A stretch of 64,000 nucleotides of DNA from CAVVFX01 sp963747535 (GTDB lineage: Bacteria > Acidobacteriota > Terriglobia > Bryobacterales > Bryobacteraceae): assembly GCA_963747535.1 (NCBI GenBank), contig CAVVFX010000017.1:1054001-1118000 (forward strand). The letters run 5' to 3'. Below the pieces are notes generated by a model, which was given only the letters and a program-made list of their open reading frames with translations, had not been told where the DNA came from and made no database searches. The position numbers were made by a program, and so were the translations under genes. Every line of letters begins with the position of its first letter. Positions within the stretch are counted from its first letter, which is position 1. Shown here piece after piece: positions 16,885-25,521 of this stretch.

Positions 16885-17130
16885 GTGGGGCAGACCATCG
16901 TTCTTCGTGGTCTGCCCGCTGCGCAGCAGCGTTCTTCTCTCTGCACAGCAGACATTCCGTCCCCCGAGTCCACCCACGCCCGATTTGACTTCCAACCCGG
17001 CCACAGCCCGTACGGCAGACCATCGTTTTTTGTGGTCTGCGGTTGCGCAGCAGCCTTCTTAAGTCTCCGCAGCAGACATCTTGTCCCCTCGACTGCACCC
17101 ACGCCCGATTTGACTTCCAACCTCCGCCCT
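16885..17130. repeat. Tandem pair of family A repeats plus flanks (copies 3 and 4)
   Basis: Two units of about 120-125 bases, 16885-17003 and 17009-17130, each start with the GGCAGACCATCG palindrome, then GCGCAGCAGC, GCAGCAGACAT (or CACAGCAGACAT) and end ACGCCCGATTTGACTTCCAA. They differ at scattered positions, so the duplication is not recent. This shows the repeat is longer than its palindromic head and fills the gap before comF. From 17131 to 17270 I see nothing else. Confidence 0.85.
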
Positions 17131-17347
17131 CCGTATATTTAAACTGACGGAGCATATTTGCCATGGGTCTGCAGCAAATGCGATCGTACGCGATCCCGGG
17201 AGGTGAGCCTTCTCGAGTACTCGCGTAGGCTCGGCCGAAGCGCTCTTCAACCTCGCCTGTAAGATCCCGCATGGGTTTTTTTCGGTTCTGTTTCCGGATG
17301 AGTGCCGGATTTGTAACCAGCCGTTAACCCGGATCACCCGGATCCCG

Positions 17348-18043
17348 GTGTGCCCCGACTGCCTGAATGGCCCCAAACCGCTCCTGGCGGCATATTTCTG
17401 CAGATGCTGCCATACCCCGTTCAGTAACAGCTTTCCTTTGGATGAGAACGGGCTTTGTACCTTGTGCGCGGGCGGGATGCGCGGGTTCGATCGCGCCTAT
17501 TCCTACGGCTTCTACGAAGGCCCGTTGCGTAAACTGATTCATCTTTTCAAGTACTCCGGAATAAAGCCGTTGGGTAAGCGACTCGCGGGCCTCCTGTCGC
17601 GGGCGTTACCCGGCGAAGATGATGCCGGCTTCGATGCTGTCGTGCCGATGCCCTTGCACTGGCGCCGTCGCTGGAGGCGTGGATTCAATCAAAGTGAAAT
17701 ATTGGCGCGTCTGGTTGCCGCCGAGCGCCGCATCCGTATGATCGATGTCGTGAAGCGCGTTCGTGCCACCGCTGTACAGGCGGGTTTAACTAACAGCAAT
17801 CGCAGGAAAAACGTTGCCGGCGCGTTTCGCGTTTTCAAAAAAGCGCAAGTCGCCGGCCAACGGATTCTGCTGATCGACGACGTCATGACCACTGGAGCTA
17901 CCGCGTCCGCGTGCGCTTCGGCGCTGAAGCGGGCGGGAGCCCGTTCGGTTACGCTTCTCACCCTGGCGCGGGTGGACCGCCGATTCGCGCCTCTCCAGTC
18001 CACTGCCATGAAGAGACCTGCTTCCGAGGAAAAAATGCGATGA
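17348..18043 (+). CDS. ComF-family phosphoribosyltransferase; N-terminus disrupted
   Basis: ComF proteins pair an N-terminal zinc finger with a PRTase domain and act in DNA uptake or repair. From the GTG at 17348 the product has 231 aa with FCRCCHTPFS, LCAGGMRGFDRAYSYGFYEG, PMPLHWRRRWRRGFNQSE and the PRPP motif ILLIDDVMTTGAT. The same frame is open upstream and encodes VLFPDECRICNQP, the family's first CxxC finger, but has no ATG, GTG or TTG before a stop at 17204-17206. An ATG at 17271 followed by GGG and seven Ts would join this frame if the run had eight Ts. So the true start is probably 17271, with a one-base loss or a -1 slip. Confidence 0.82.
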   Translation: MCPDCLNGPKPLLAAYFCRCCHTPFSNSFPLDENGLCTLCAGGMRGFDRAYSYGFYEGPLRKLIHLFKYSGIKPLGKRLAGLLSRALPGEDDAGFDAVVPMPLHWRRRWRRGFNQSEILARLVAAERRIRMIDVVKRVRATAVQAGLTNSNRRKNVAGAFRVFKKAQVAGQRILLIDDVMTTGATASACASALKRAGARSVTLLTLARVDRRFAPLQSTAMKRPASEEKMR

Positions 18044-18564
18044 GTTCAACCAGACTGCAAAAGCCCGTGCTTGTTCTCAACGCGAGCTACGAACCGATCA
18101 ATATCTGTGCGGCACGCCGCGCACTCGTGTTGGTTTTAAAGGGCGTCGCGTCGGCCGAAGAAGAAACGACGCTCAACATCCATTCCACGCGGCGCAGCGT
18201 GCGGCTGCCCTCGGTGATCCGGCTCCTGGAATATCGCCGCATTCCGCACCAGACCCGCGCCCTGTCGCGCAAAAACATCCTGATGCGGGATCGTTATACC
18301 TGCCAGTATTGCCACAAAACCCTCCCGTCCGGCGATCTCACGCTCGACCACGTGATCCCGCGTTCCCGCGCCGGCGAATCGGCGTGGGAGAACCTGGTCG
18401 CGTGCTGCCACCATTGCAACAACCGGAAAGGCAACCGTACGCCCGAAGAAGCAGGCATGAAGTTGGCCCGTGCACCGCGTCCTTTCAGCCTTCACACCAG
18501 CCGTCACCTGATGCGTCTGCTGGGCAAGAGCGATGAACAATGGCGCAAATATCTGTTTTACTAG
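18040..18564 (+). CDS. HNH endonuclease
   Basis: 174 aa from the ATG at 18040, which overlaps the comF stop by 4 bases (ATGA). The N-terminal half (VLVLNASYEPINICAARRAL) is the usual leader of this bacterial HNH family. The nuclease core has zinc cysteines in CQYC (88-91) and CHHC (123-126) and the HNH residues in LTLDHVIPRSRAG (His104) and ENLVACCHHCNNRKGN. Close relatives are widespread chromosomal proteins of unclear role, often housekeeping. Coupling with comF suggests a shared DNA-processing task, an inference. Confidence 0.88.
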   Translation: MSSTRLQKPVLVLNASYEPINICAARRALVLVLKGVASAEEETTLNIHSTRRSVRLPSVIRLLEYRRIPHQTRALSRKNILMRDRYTCQYCHKTLPSGDLTLDHVIPRSRAGESAWENLVACCHHCNNRKGNRTPEEAGMKLARAPRPFSLHTSRHLMRLLGKSDEQWRKYLFY

Positions 18565-18614
18565 TTATCCGTTGTCCGTCGAACCAGCTTTCGGGAAAAC
18601 GGACAACGGATAAC
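18564..18614 (+). terminator. Perfect 16-bp hairpin
   Basis: GTTATCCGTTGTCCGT (18564-18579) and ACGGACAACGGATAAC (18599-18614) are perfect inverted repeats with a 19-base loop, followed by GAATAACGAATTTTT. It sits on the last base of the HNH stop codon, so it likely ends the comF-HNH transcript. Confidence 0.7.
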
Positions 18615-18740
18615 GAATAACGAATTTTTCCAAAACTGTTCGGAGGACTCCATTCGAGCGTCCCGACTTGTATCTTCCCTTACGAGTTCACCGCCCGCGC
18701 TCTTGCCAGATGTAATGCGCGCACACTAACCTTAGTAGCC

Positions 18741-19154
18741 ATGGAGAATGCGACTCCCAAGAAAACTATCTTGGTCGTAGATGACGAACCGGAAATCCGG
18801 AAATTGGTGAGTGCCATGCTGACACCGCACGGTTACCACATCATTCTGGCGGATACCGGCGAACAAGCCGTCAAGATATTCCGCAAGCAGGCTAAGGATA
18901 TCGACCTGCTGCTCACAGACGTAGTCGCACCCGGTATGGCCGGGCCAACTTTGGCCGACCAGCTCACCGAACTTAAGCCGGACCTGAGTGTCTTGTTTAT
19001 GTCCGGCTATGACAGCCGCCAGGTGGTTCAGAAATACGTCGTCGAAAAGGGTTCGCTTCTTCTTCCCAAGCCTTTTACATTGAAACAATTGAAAGATAAA
19101 GTTGAGGAAGCCCTCCGGCACCGCAAGTTGACCAATTCTATCGGTCACGCCTGA
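18741..19154 (+). CDS. Single-domain response regulator (CheY-like receiver)
   Basis: 137 aa consisting of one receiver domain: acidic pair Asp14-Asp15 (ILVVDDEPEIR), phospho-acceptor Asp60 (LLLTDVVAPGMAG), the SGYD block with the conserved Thr/Ser position, and Lys in LLPKPFTLKQLK. There is no output domain, so it must act through a partner, or it was the receiver of a hybrid histidine kinase; this C-terminal-receiver sequence type is typical of hybrid kinases. No kinase is nearby. Confidence 0.9.
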   Translation: MENATPKKTILVVDDEPEIRKLVSAMLTPHGYHIILADTGEQAVKIFRKQAKDIDLLLTDVVAPGMAGPTLADQLTELKPDLSVLFMSGYDSRQVVQKYVVEKGSLLLPKPFTLKQLKDKVEEALRHRKLTNSIGHA

Positions 19155-19263
19155 CCACTCCATCGACTCTTCCAGCGCAAACACGCACAGGATTCGAAAT
19201 TTCCGTGCAGGCTTTTTCGAGCGCGACCTCTACAATATTAATAGGCGCGTATTCGCCTCCCGA

Positions 19264-20436
19264 ATGGTCTTGCCCCGGCTTACCTTTTGCTTTTTCCTCA
19301 TTATTCTGATTTCCTGCGGTCCGGCTACTCCTCGCGACCCGGTATTGGGAGAAGCCTTTGTGGGCCCGGCCAACGTGAATCTTCGCAAGCAGATCGGACC
19401 GTCGTCGATCGTCGCCACCCTCCACTTCGGCGACAAAGTTCAGATAATCGCGATCAGACGTATTTTCATCAAAGTCAGGACACATAGCGGAGCCGAAGGG
19501 TGGGTTGACGAATCCATGCTGCTCGGCCAGGGCGACATCGATCAGATCAAGGCACAATCCGACGCCGCCCGCAACTATCCGTCGCAAGGCATTGCGATCA
19601 CCGATACCGCGATGAACGTCCACGCGCAGCCCAGCCTGACTTCTCCCAGCTACATTCAACTCAAGACCGGCGAGAAATTCGATGTACTGGAACACCGGTT
19701 GCTGCAGCCGCCGCAGTCGCCCGTTCGAAAAAAATTGATCACGCCGCCTCCCAAGATAGCCAAAAAACCCAAGAAGGAGGCTAAGAACAAAATTCCACCT
19801 CCGCCGGCGCCCGGGCTACCCCTGGACTGGGTCGATCTGTCGAAGGAGGGTGAAGACGCCATCCCTCCCAAATCTGATGACACGCCGGCCCCCTCTCCGC
19901 AAGACTGGAGCATGATCCGCACCACGTCGGGTCAGAGCGGTTGGGTGCTCACCCGGCGATTGTATATGGCGGTCCCCGACGAGGTGGCGCAGTATGCCGA
20001 AGGTCATCGCATTACCTCCTACTTCCCACTGGCCAAGGTGCAGGACGAGGATCGGGTCAAGAACGTCTGGCTATGGACCACCAGCGAGCCAGGCCTTCCC
20101 TACGATTTCGAAAGTTTTCGTGTGTTCATCTGGAATCTGCGCCGGCATCGCTACGAGACGGCATTGATTCAGCGCCACCTGCGGGGCTACTTTCCGACCC
20201 TCGTGGACTCGTCTGCCGGCACTTTCGCCGTCTGCCTGCAGAAGGCCGATGGGCTTCGCTACCGCCGCGAATACCGTCTGGTGGAAAATATCGTGAAGTT
20301 CGTAGAAGAGAGACCCTGCGAGCCGGGGCCTGCCCATACCGGCACGTCGTCCGCGACGGCCGTTCCCAATGCCCAGTCGCCCCACCAGGGAACCTTCGAC
20401 AAACTGAAGGGCGAACTCAAGTCAATCATGAAGTAA
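19264..20436 (+). CDS. Lipoprotein with two bacterial SH3-like domains
   Basis: 390 aa. The N-terminus is hydrophobic and ends in a lipobox-like LISCGPA, so Cys18 is probably lipidated. A first SH3-like domain (about 32-97: VGPANVNLRKQIGPSS to GAEGWVDESML) and a second (about 115-245: MNVHAQPSLTSPSYIQLKTG, then SGQSGWVLTRRLYM) are split by a Lys/Pro-rich linker (PPPKIAKKPKKEAKNKIPPP). The C-terminal third (about 250-390) is globular and unrecognised. Bacterial SH3 domains often bind cell-wall peptides; no catalytic domain is visible. Single gene with its own spacing on both sides. Confidence 0.8.
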   Translation: MVLPRLTFCFFLIILISCGPATPRDPVLGEAFVGPANVNLRKQIGPSSIVATLHFGDKVQIIAIRRIFIKVRTHSGAEGWVDESMLLGQGDIDQIKAQSDAARNYPSQGIAITDTAMNVHAQPSLTSPSYIQLKTGEKFDVLEHRLLQPPQSPVRKKLITPPPKIAKKPKKEAKNKIPPPPAPGLPLDWVDLSKEGEDAIPPKSDDTPAPSPQDWSMIRTTSGQSGWVLTRRLYMAVPDEVAQYAEGHRITSYFPLAKVQDEDRVKNVWLWTTSEPGLPYDFESFRVFIWNLRRHRYETALIQRHLRGYFPTLVDSSAGTFAVCLQKADGLRYRREYRLVENIVKFVEERPCEPGPAHTGTSSATAVPNAQSPHQGTFDKLKGELKSIMK

Positions 20437-20511
20437 AGAGCAAGCCCGCTCTAGCCTGCTGACTGGATGTCAATCCGACCCGGTCGGCTTTGTCCTTTTG
20501 TGGTGCTTTTT

Positions 20512-20553
20512 GTGGGGCGGACGCCTACGTCCGCAAGCGACCCCCTGGTCGCC
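20512..20553. repeat. Dispersed palindromic repeat, family B (copy 2)
   Basis: GTGGGGCGGACGCC, then TACGTCCGCAAGCGACCCCC and GGTCGCC, matching 4942-4983 except at a few bases. It lies between the ends of the SH3 lipoprotein gene and the convergent 20607-21179 gene. Confidence 0.8.
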
Positions 20554-20606
20554 CTTGTCGATCGCGCAAGCGACAGGCTTCGGTATGGGAAGCGACTGCT
20601 CGCGCG

Positions 20607-21179
20607 CTATTTCTTTGTCTTGGCTCCGGGAACCGGCGGAGCGAGGTCCTTCATCAAAAGACCGGAAATCTTTACCGCAGTCAGTTCCATCTCCTTCGGT
20701 GAGTGGTCGGGTGGATGCTGATAGGTGGACCAAACGACCTGTTGAGCCCGTACGTGCACAATAAAAATCGTGCCGTGCGCTGTGTGAAACGTATTGATTG
20801 GCGCGGCCAGATCGTCCGCCGCCTTTTCGTCCTTCTTGTCCTTATCGTCGTCCTTTTTGTCTTTGTCGGCGACCGCTTTCTTCGGTGGAGGCGGCTTCAG
20901 CTCCGGCCGCAATCTCAGTAACTCAGTCTCGAAGCCCTCCCCCAGTTTGTCCGTGATGATCGCGTCCGCTGCCTTGGGATCGGTCACGACTTGGAACACA
21001 TGATCCCGCGTCAGGCGATCGGCCAGATATTGATCCATGCCGTTCGACATCGGAAACAGGTAAACCGATTTCACCTCCGCTAGCGAGGCCGCGCGGACTC
21101 CGGCCGCCATGAGTGTTGAAATAAGGAGTGTTGAAATCAGGGCTGGCGCTAGCCAACAGGTTCCGCGTTGTAGATTCAT
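20607..21179 (-). CDS. Exported protein with Lys/Asp-rich linker, unknown function
   Basis: About 190 aa from the ATG at 21179. A signal peptide (WLAPALISTLLISTLMAAGV then RAASLAE) is followed by a small domain (SVYLFPMSNGMDQYLADRL, VTDPKAADAIITDKLGEGFE) that resembles an ABC-type or BON-like lipoprotein repeat without a clear family, a charged ADKDKKDDDKDKKDEKAADD linker (about 112-131), and FIVHVRAQQVVWSTYQHPPD. An in-frame reading open to 21365 would overlap the divergent glycosyltransferase and lacks a signal peptide. I do not recognise its function. Confidence 0.7.
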   Translation of the reverse strand: MNLQRGTCWLAPALISTLLISTLMAAGVRAASLAEVKSVYLFPMSNGMDQYLADRLTRDHVFQVVTDPKAADAIITDKLGEGFETELLRLRPELKPPPPKKAVADKDKKDDDKDKKDEKAADDLAAPINTFHTAHGTIFIVHVRAQQVVWSTYQHPPDHSPKEMELTAVKISGLLMKDLAPPVPGAKTKK

Positions 21180-21201
21180 TACAATCACCATAATATCCAA
21201 C

Positions 21202-21885
21202 GTGTATAAAGGCCACTCGATTACCGCCATCATTCCGTGTCTGAACGAAGAGCAAGCCATCGGGCATGTGCTGCGCGAGATCCCCGATTTCGTTGACGAA
21301 GTGATCGTGGTCGACAACAACTCCACGGACCGCACGCCGGAAGTCGCGCGCGAGTTCGGCGCCAAAGTGGTGCATGAGCCGGTCGCAGGTTATGGCCGCG
21401 CCTATAAACGCGGCTTTGCCTGTGCCACCGGTGACATCATCGTCACGTTGGACGGCGATCACACTTACCCGGTGAGCGGCATCTCCTACCTGCTCGAAGC
21501 TTTTCTCCACCTCGAGGTCGACTTCCTGAATGCTTCGCGATTTCCCGTCCGTGACCGCCGGGGTATGAGTTTCAAACACAAGATCGGCAACATTCTCCTT
21601 TCCTGCGCCATGTCCTTGCTGTTCTTCACGTGGGTGCGCGATTCGCAATCCGGGATGTGGGTCTTCCGCCGTAATCTGCTCGAAAAAATGCAACTCGAAT
21701 CCGACGGCATGGCGTTCTCCGAGGAGATCAAGATCGAGGCGCTGCGTCATCCCTCGGCCCGCTTCGGCGAGATCTCCATCCTGTACAGCACCCGCATGGG
21801 AGAAACCAAGCTCAATCCCTATCGCGACGGCCTGAACAACCTCTGGTTTCTGGTGCGCAAAAGATTTGGGGCGCGCCGGTCGTGA
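21202..21885 (+). CDS. Family 2 glycosyltransferase, DPM1-like
   Basis: Transfers a sugar from a nucleotide donor, probably to polyprenyl phosphate or a cell-envelope glycan. From the GTG at 21202 the 227-aa product opens VYKGHSITAIIPCLNEEQAI and has VDEVIVVDNNSTDRT, the DGDHTYP acidic motif (DxD position), GMSFKHKIGNILLSCAM and RDSQSGMWVFRR. An in-frame ATG at 21109 would overlap the divergent neighbour and has no family match, so I prefer 21202. It overlaps the next glycosyltransferase by 4 bases (GTGA), a two-gene unit. Confidence 0.85.
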   Translation: MYKGHSITAIIPCLNEEQAIGHVLREIPDFVDEVIVVDNNSTDRTPEVAREFGAKVVHEPVAGYGRAYKRGFACATGDIIVTLDGDHTYPVSGISYLLEAFLHLEVDFLNASRFPVRDRRGMSFKHKIGNILLSCAMSLLFFTWVRDSQSGMWVFRRNLLEKMQLESDGMAFSEEIKIEALRHPSARFGEISILYSTRMGETKLNPYRDGLNNLWFLVRKRFGARRS

Positions 21886-22868
21886 CCGTGCCCGTCTCGA
21901 TCGTGATCCCGGTGCACAACGGCTGCGAACTGCTGCGCCGGCTCCTCGTTTCGATCAGCCGGCAAACGGTCGAGCCGCTGGAAGTCATCGTAGTGGATAA
22001 CGGGTCGACCGATAACGCCCCGGAAGTCGCCGCGCAAATGGGCGCTCAAATCATCGCGATGGGCCGGAATGCCGGTTTCGCCGCCGCCGTGAACCGCGGA
22101 ATAAAGAAGGCTAAAGGGGAAGGGATTGCGCTGATTAATTCTGATGTGGAGCTCGATAGCCGCTGGCTCGAGACCCTCTGGAGCAGTACCGGTGACAGAA
22201 GTTTCGCGACCGGAAAGATCCTCCAGGCCGGGTCACTCGAGACTCTGGACGGCGCCTACGACTTGATCTGCCGTGGCGGATGCGGGTGGCGCGCGGGCGC
22301 CGGCCGTCCTGCCTCCAGCTTGCCCGCCAGGGAACAGATTCGATTCTGTCCCGCGACCGCCGTCATCTATCACGCCTCGGTTTTCCGCACCGTCGGGCTC
22401 TTCGCGGAGACCTTCGATTCCTACCTCGAAGACGTCGACTTCGGGCTCCGCTGCGCCGCCGCCGATCTCGCCGGCTGGTACTTCCCGGATGCGATTTGCT
22501 GGCACCGCGGCAGCGCCACTTTCGGCCGTTGGAGCCCGAAGGTCGTCCGGCTGATCGCCCGCAACCAGGTTTTTCTCATTGCCCGCCACTATCCACGGGC
22601 GCTCATCTTACGCTGGCTTTGGCCCATCCTGGTCGCCCAGTCGCTTTGGGGAGGGTTGGCGCTGCGTCATGGCTGCGGCTTGGCCTATCTGCTCGGCAAA
22701 GTCCAGGGCCTGCTCCGTTTCCCGTCCATCCGGCGCACGGCAACTCAGACCGCCGCACTGCAACCGGTCATCGAAGAGAGCGAGCGCCAGATCCATCACC
22801 TTCAGTCCCAAACCGGATTCGACGCCTATTGGAAGCTCTATTTCCGCCTGGCCGGCCGCACCGAGTAA
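21882..22868 (+). CDS. Family 2 glycosyltransferase, rhamnosyltransferase-like
   Basis: 328 aa from a GTG in the GTGA overlap. GT-A features: VSIVIPVHNGCELLRRLL, VIVVDNGSTDNAPEVA, MGRNAGFAAAVNRGI, NSDVELDSRWLETL (DxD region) and DSYLEDVDFGLRC, as in WbbL/rfbF-type rhamnosyltransferases. The C-terminal third has a hydrophobic stretch (LILRWLWPILVAQSLWGGLA) that may bind the membrane. Acceptor unknown; likely surface polysaccharide with the preceding enzyme. Confidence 0.86.
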   Translation: MTVPVSIVIPVHNGCELLRRLLVSISRQTVEPLEVIVVDNGSTDNAPEVAAQMGAQIIAMGRNAGFAAAVNRGIKKAKGEGIALINSDVELDSRWLETLWSSTGDRSFATGKILQAGSLETLDGAYDLICRGGCGWRAGAGRPASSLPAREQIRFCPATAVIYHASVFRTVGLFAETFDSYLEDVDFGLRCAAADLAGWYFPDAICWHRGSATFGRWSPKVVRLIARNQVFLIARHYPRALILRWLWPILVAQSLWGGLALRHGCGLAYLLGKVQGLLRFPSIRRTATQTAALQPVIEESERQIHHLQSQTGFDAYWKLYFRLAGRTE

Positions 22869-23004
22869 ATATCATTGATCTAAATCGTCATAGCGGTAGC
22901 CGCTGCGATAACGGCGGCGTTATGCACCCGAGCCTCGCGGACGCTTTCTGGACCAGCAGACAGGCATACCCTTCGGAAAACCCTCAGAATATTTCGCATA
23001 ACAC

Positions 23005-23032
23005 TTGACTTACAGATTTGGGGGGGTAAACT
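23005..23032 (+). promoter_or_regulatory. Possible sigma-70 promoter
   Basis: TTGACT (23005-23010), 16 bases with a run of seven Gs, then TAAACT (23027-23032). It stands at the left edge of the accessory stretch and would drive the 23.1 kb remnant. Found by eye only. Confidence 0.3.
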
Positions 23033-23070
23033 CCTCCTTTACCCGCAGACTGACTAATGGTTCCGTGTCG

Positions 23071-23878
23071 TAGCAGTTCTCCGGGGGCGGCACCACGGTC
23101 AACGGGCCCCCGGGAGCGCTTACATGGTCGGGCACCATGGTCCAAAGCGGCACGATCTCAGCGACCGTTCGCGGGGTTCCCAGCGCCCTAACGTCACCGG
23201 TCACCGTCGTCGCCCGGTGGTGGCACGTCAGCCCCGCGCAACCGGCGCAGGTTGAAAACGGACAACTCACCGTGAATGATGCCCCCTGCACCCTTCCCGT
23301 CCCACCGGTCGCAGGACCGGCGTGCGGGTCTTCCGACCCTTCGGGCGGCCTCGGCGTTTTCGGTTGGCAAATCTCCTACGGGGGCGGCCAGACGACCCAC
23401 TATCCAGGCGGGGCCTAACGCGGGGTTCATTTACTTCTCTGCACCTCCTACATTCACAACGGTCGCGCAGCACATTATCAATCCGGACTTGCTCAACTCG
23501 GCGTCGGTCTTCTCTCAGAGCCAATGCGGCAACTACAACGCACAGACAAACCCCGCCGGGTTTATTTCCTATACCAATCTGCTCACGCAAACCGAGCGCC
23601 ATGAATACAACAGCACCACGCAGAGTCATTACGCGTTCTATGCAAACGCGATGAATATGACCAGCCCCAACTACAATCCTGGCGACTACGTCGAGTCGCA
23701 GGTCGCGGCGCCCGGAACGGACTTTAACAGCTTCATCACAGCCACAGCGACCGGCATTACGAACGACATTCGCGCCATAGGCACAGCGACCGCAGTCGAG
23801 CCGTACCCAGTAAACTATGACGCATCCGGAAATTTTCTCGGGAACATAAACTATGCACCGTACACAAGCTGCAACTGA
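23071..23878 (+). pseudogene. Exported-protein gene broken by a frameshift, unknown family
   Basis: A frame open from about 23071 and running to 23418 (VQSGTISATVRGVPSA, VARWWHVSPAQPAQVEN, FGWQISYGGGQTTHYPGG) ends at TAA. The next frame carries on from there with GPNAGFIYFSAPPTFTTVAQ, QTERHEYNSTTQSHYAFYAN, NPGDYVESQVAAPGTDFN and VEPYPVNYDASGNFLGNINY to 23878. Removing one G from the GGCGGGGCC run near 23410-23415 restores a single frame of at least 260 residues. The upstream part also meets stops, so the N-terminus is lost. The last 26 bases overlap the next gene. Confidence 0.6.
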
Positions 23879-24563
23879 AAGTTTCGCCAAGGCCGCTCTG
23901 CGCAAGCTGCTTCACACGGGTGCCGCGCTGGCCATCTTATGTCAACCTGCGGCCCTACAGGTTTGGGCGGCGGAACTTCACCTCGATCTCACGCACGACG
24001 ATTTTGAGCCGGGAGAAGCCGAGTCACCATGGGCGCACGGCCTGCCCTCAGGGACTTTTGGCGGGGTCGGGGGCCTGAGACCATTGCTGCCGGTCAAGCT
24101 ATCGATCCGCGACATTTCGCCCCGTTTGGTAACATCGCTCGATCACATCACCGTCGACGTGTTGCTTCGAAACGTGGGCAAGGCGGCGATTGAACTCCCT
24201 TTTAGGAGCGGAAATCATTGGAGGGCAGGGGTGCATGGACAGCGTAGCATCGACCTAGCCCTTGAGCTGACCGCGCCCAACGGAAACCGAGTCCTGATTC
24301 CCCTCGGCAACGCCTACGGTGCATCGGATATTCCAGGGTCCATGGTTGCGCTTGCCCCAAATGACACCCTGGCTATCCACGCGTCCGCCAGTCTCCGAGA
24401 GACTTGGGCATGGTCCGGGGCACTGCCGAGCCCGGCCGAGGTCAAGATCGCGGTTACCGTGGGAGAGCTCCGGTGGCACGATACGCGTTTTGAAATAGTT
24501 GGCGGCTCTATGCTCGATAAGGCAACCAGTCCAACAGTGCTGACATGGTCAGCGGCGAAATAA
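23853..24563 (+). CDS. Membrane-anchored or exported protein, unknown function
   Basis: 236 aa. After a basic N-terminus a hydrophobic segment (LLHTGAALAILCQPAALQVW, about 19-38) looks like a signal or anchor. The rest is a beta-sandwich-like region (PVKLSIRDISPRLVTSLDHI, TVDVLLRNVGKAAIELPF, LALELTAPNGNRVLIPLGN, SMVALAPNDTLAIHASAS), which resembles intracellular-proteinase-inhibitor or DUF-type Ig domains, but I cannot assign a family. It overlaps the preceding remnant by 26 bases. Confidence 0.55.
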   Translation: MHRTQAATESFAKAALRKLLHTGAALAILCQPAALQVWAAELHLDLTHDDFEPGEAESPWAHGLPSGTFGGVGGLRPLLPVKLSIRDISPRLVTSLDHITVDVLLRNVGKAAIELPFRSGNHWRAGVHGQRSIDLALELTAPNGNRVLIPLGNAYGASDIPGSMVALAPNDTLAIHASASLRETWAWSGALPSPAEVKIAVTVGELRWHDTRFEIVGGSMLDKATSPTVLTWSAAK

Positions 24564-24571
24564 CAGAACCC

Positions 24572-24981
24572 CACAGAGGCAACGTCGGCATCGGCACTAC
24601 GGACCCGTGTAACACCGCCCTCGCGGGCTGCACTCTCAGCGTGAATGGCGGCATCCAGGCTAAGGAAGCTGAGTGGAGACGGGATGGTCGGACCACGTGT
24701 TCAATCCGGATTACCAGCTCCGCCCGCTAAAAGACGTCGCCGAATACATCCAGGAAAACCACCACCTTCCCGACATCCCCTCAGAGGCGGAAGTGAAAGC
24801 CAAAGGCGTGAGCCTCGGCGAGATGCAATCGAAGCTCCTGGCCAAAGTCGAAGAGTTGACCCTCCACATGATCGAGGAGCACGACCGGAACACTCGGCTG
24901 GAGCAGCAGAATCGCGATCTCCAGCAGCGCATCGCGCGCCTGGAACGCGACGCGCCGAAGAACGAAGCCGAGGGCCGCTAG
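24572..24981 (+). pseudogene. C-terminal fragment of a tail-fibre-like exported protein, frameshifted
   Basis: The first frame encodes GNVGIGTTDPCNTALAG, LSVNGGIQAKE; the second, from about 24673, encodes ETGWSDHVFNPDYQLRPL, YIQENHHLPDIPSEAEV, GVSLGEMQSKLLAKVEELTL and a terminal coiled coil (EQQNRDLQQRIARLER). This series is the well-known C-terminus of tail-fibre/phage-collar-like exported proteins, best known in Bacteroidota, where a few residues link AKE to VETGWSD in one frame. The break is near 24675. No N-terminal adhesin part is present. Confidence 0.75.
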
Positions 24982-25081
24982 ACGCTCGAAGATCCGCGTC
25001 CAGCCGCAGCGGGAGAACGAACCGTGCCTACAAAACTTCATCCAAACAACCGCGGATACCAACCGTCGCGAAAACCTGGCC

Positions 25082-25456
25082 TTGCGGGGCCGCGCCCTCC
25101 CTCGTCCGTCCATCTACGCCATGCTCATCATGACCCTCGCCATGGACTCGCTCGCCCAGTCGCCACCGGCAACCTTAACCGTCCCCAGCGGGACCATCAA
25201 CTCAGGCAGCCCGGTTTACCAGGCCACGACTTCGATTACGACGGGCAACAACACCATTTCCGCAGGCGGCAGCGCCAGCGTCCTTTTCCAGACTATAAAC
25301 ACAAGCGGAACCACCATCACTCTTCTGCCCGGCTTCACCGCAACTGCTCCAACCACGGGCGCCGCGGCGACTACATTTAAAGCGCTCATCGGACCCCTGG
25401 CGTCAACGTCGGCGCCACCCCAATCACTTGGACAGAGCAGGCCGGCGCGCCCATAA
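25082..25456 (+). pseudogene. N-terminal 3-coathanger-stack-like segment, split from the next gene
   Basis: The product opens MRGRALPRPSIYAMLIMTLA with a signal-like SLAQSPPATL, then SGSPVYQATTSITTGNNTIS, ASVLFQTINTSGTTITLLPG and FTATAP. This matches the short repeat seen in exported Acidobacteriota and Bacteroidota proteins (3-coathanger-stack type). After FKALIGP the frame drifts, whereas the frame open from 25381 (PGVNVGATPITWTEQAG) continues directly into the large Ig-repeat protein. One missing C in GGACCCCTGG (about 25391-25400) explains it. I think the two were one gene. Confidence 0.6.
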
Positions 25457-25521
25457 CGACGACCTTCACGTTCCAAAATGCCGGGGACTCGCAGCCCATT
25501 GCCGGCGGCGACATCGGCTTT

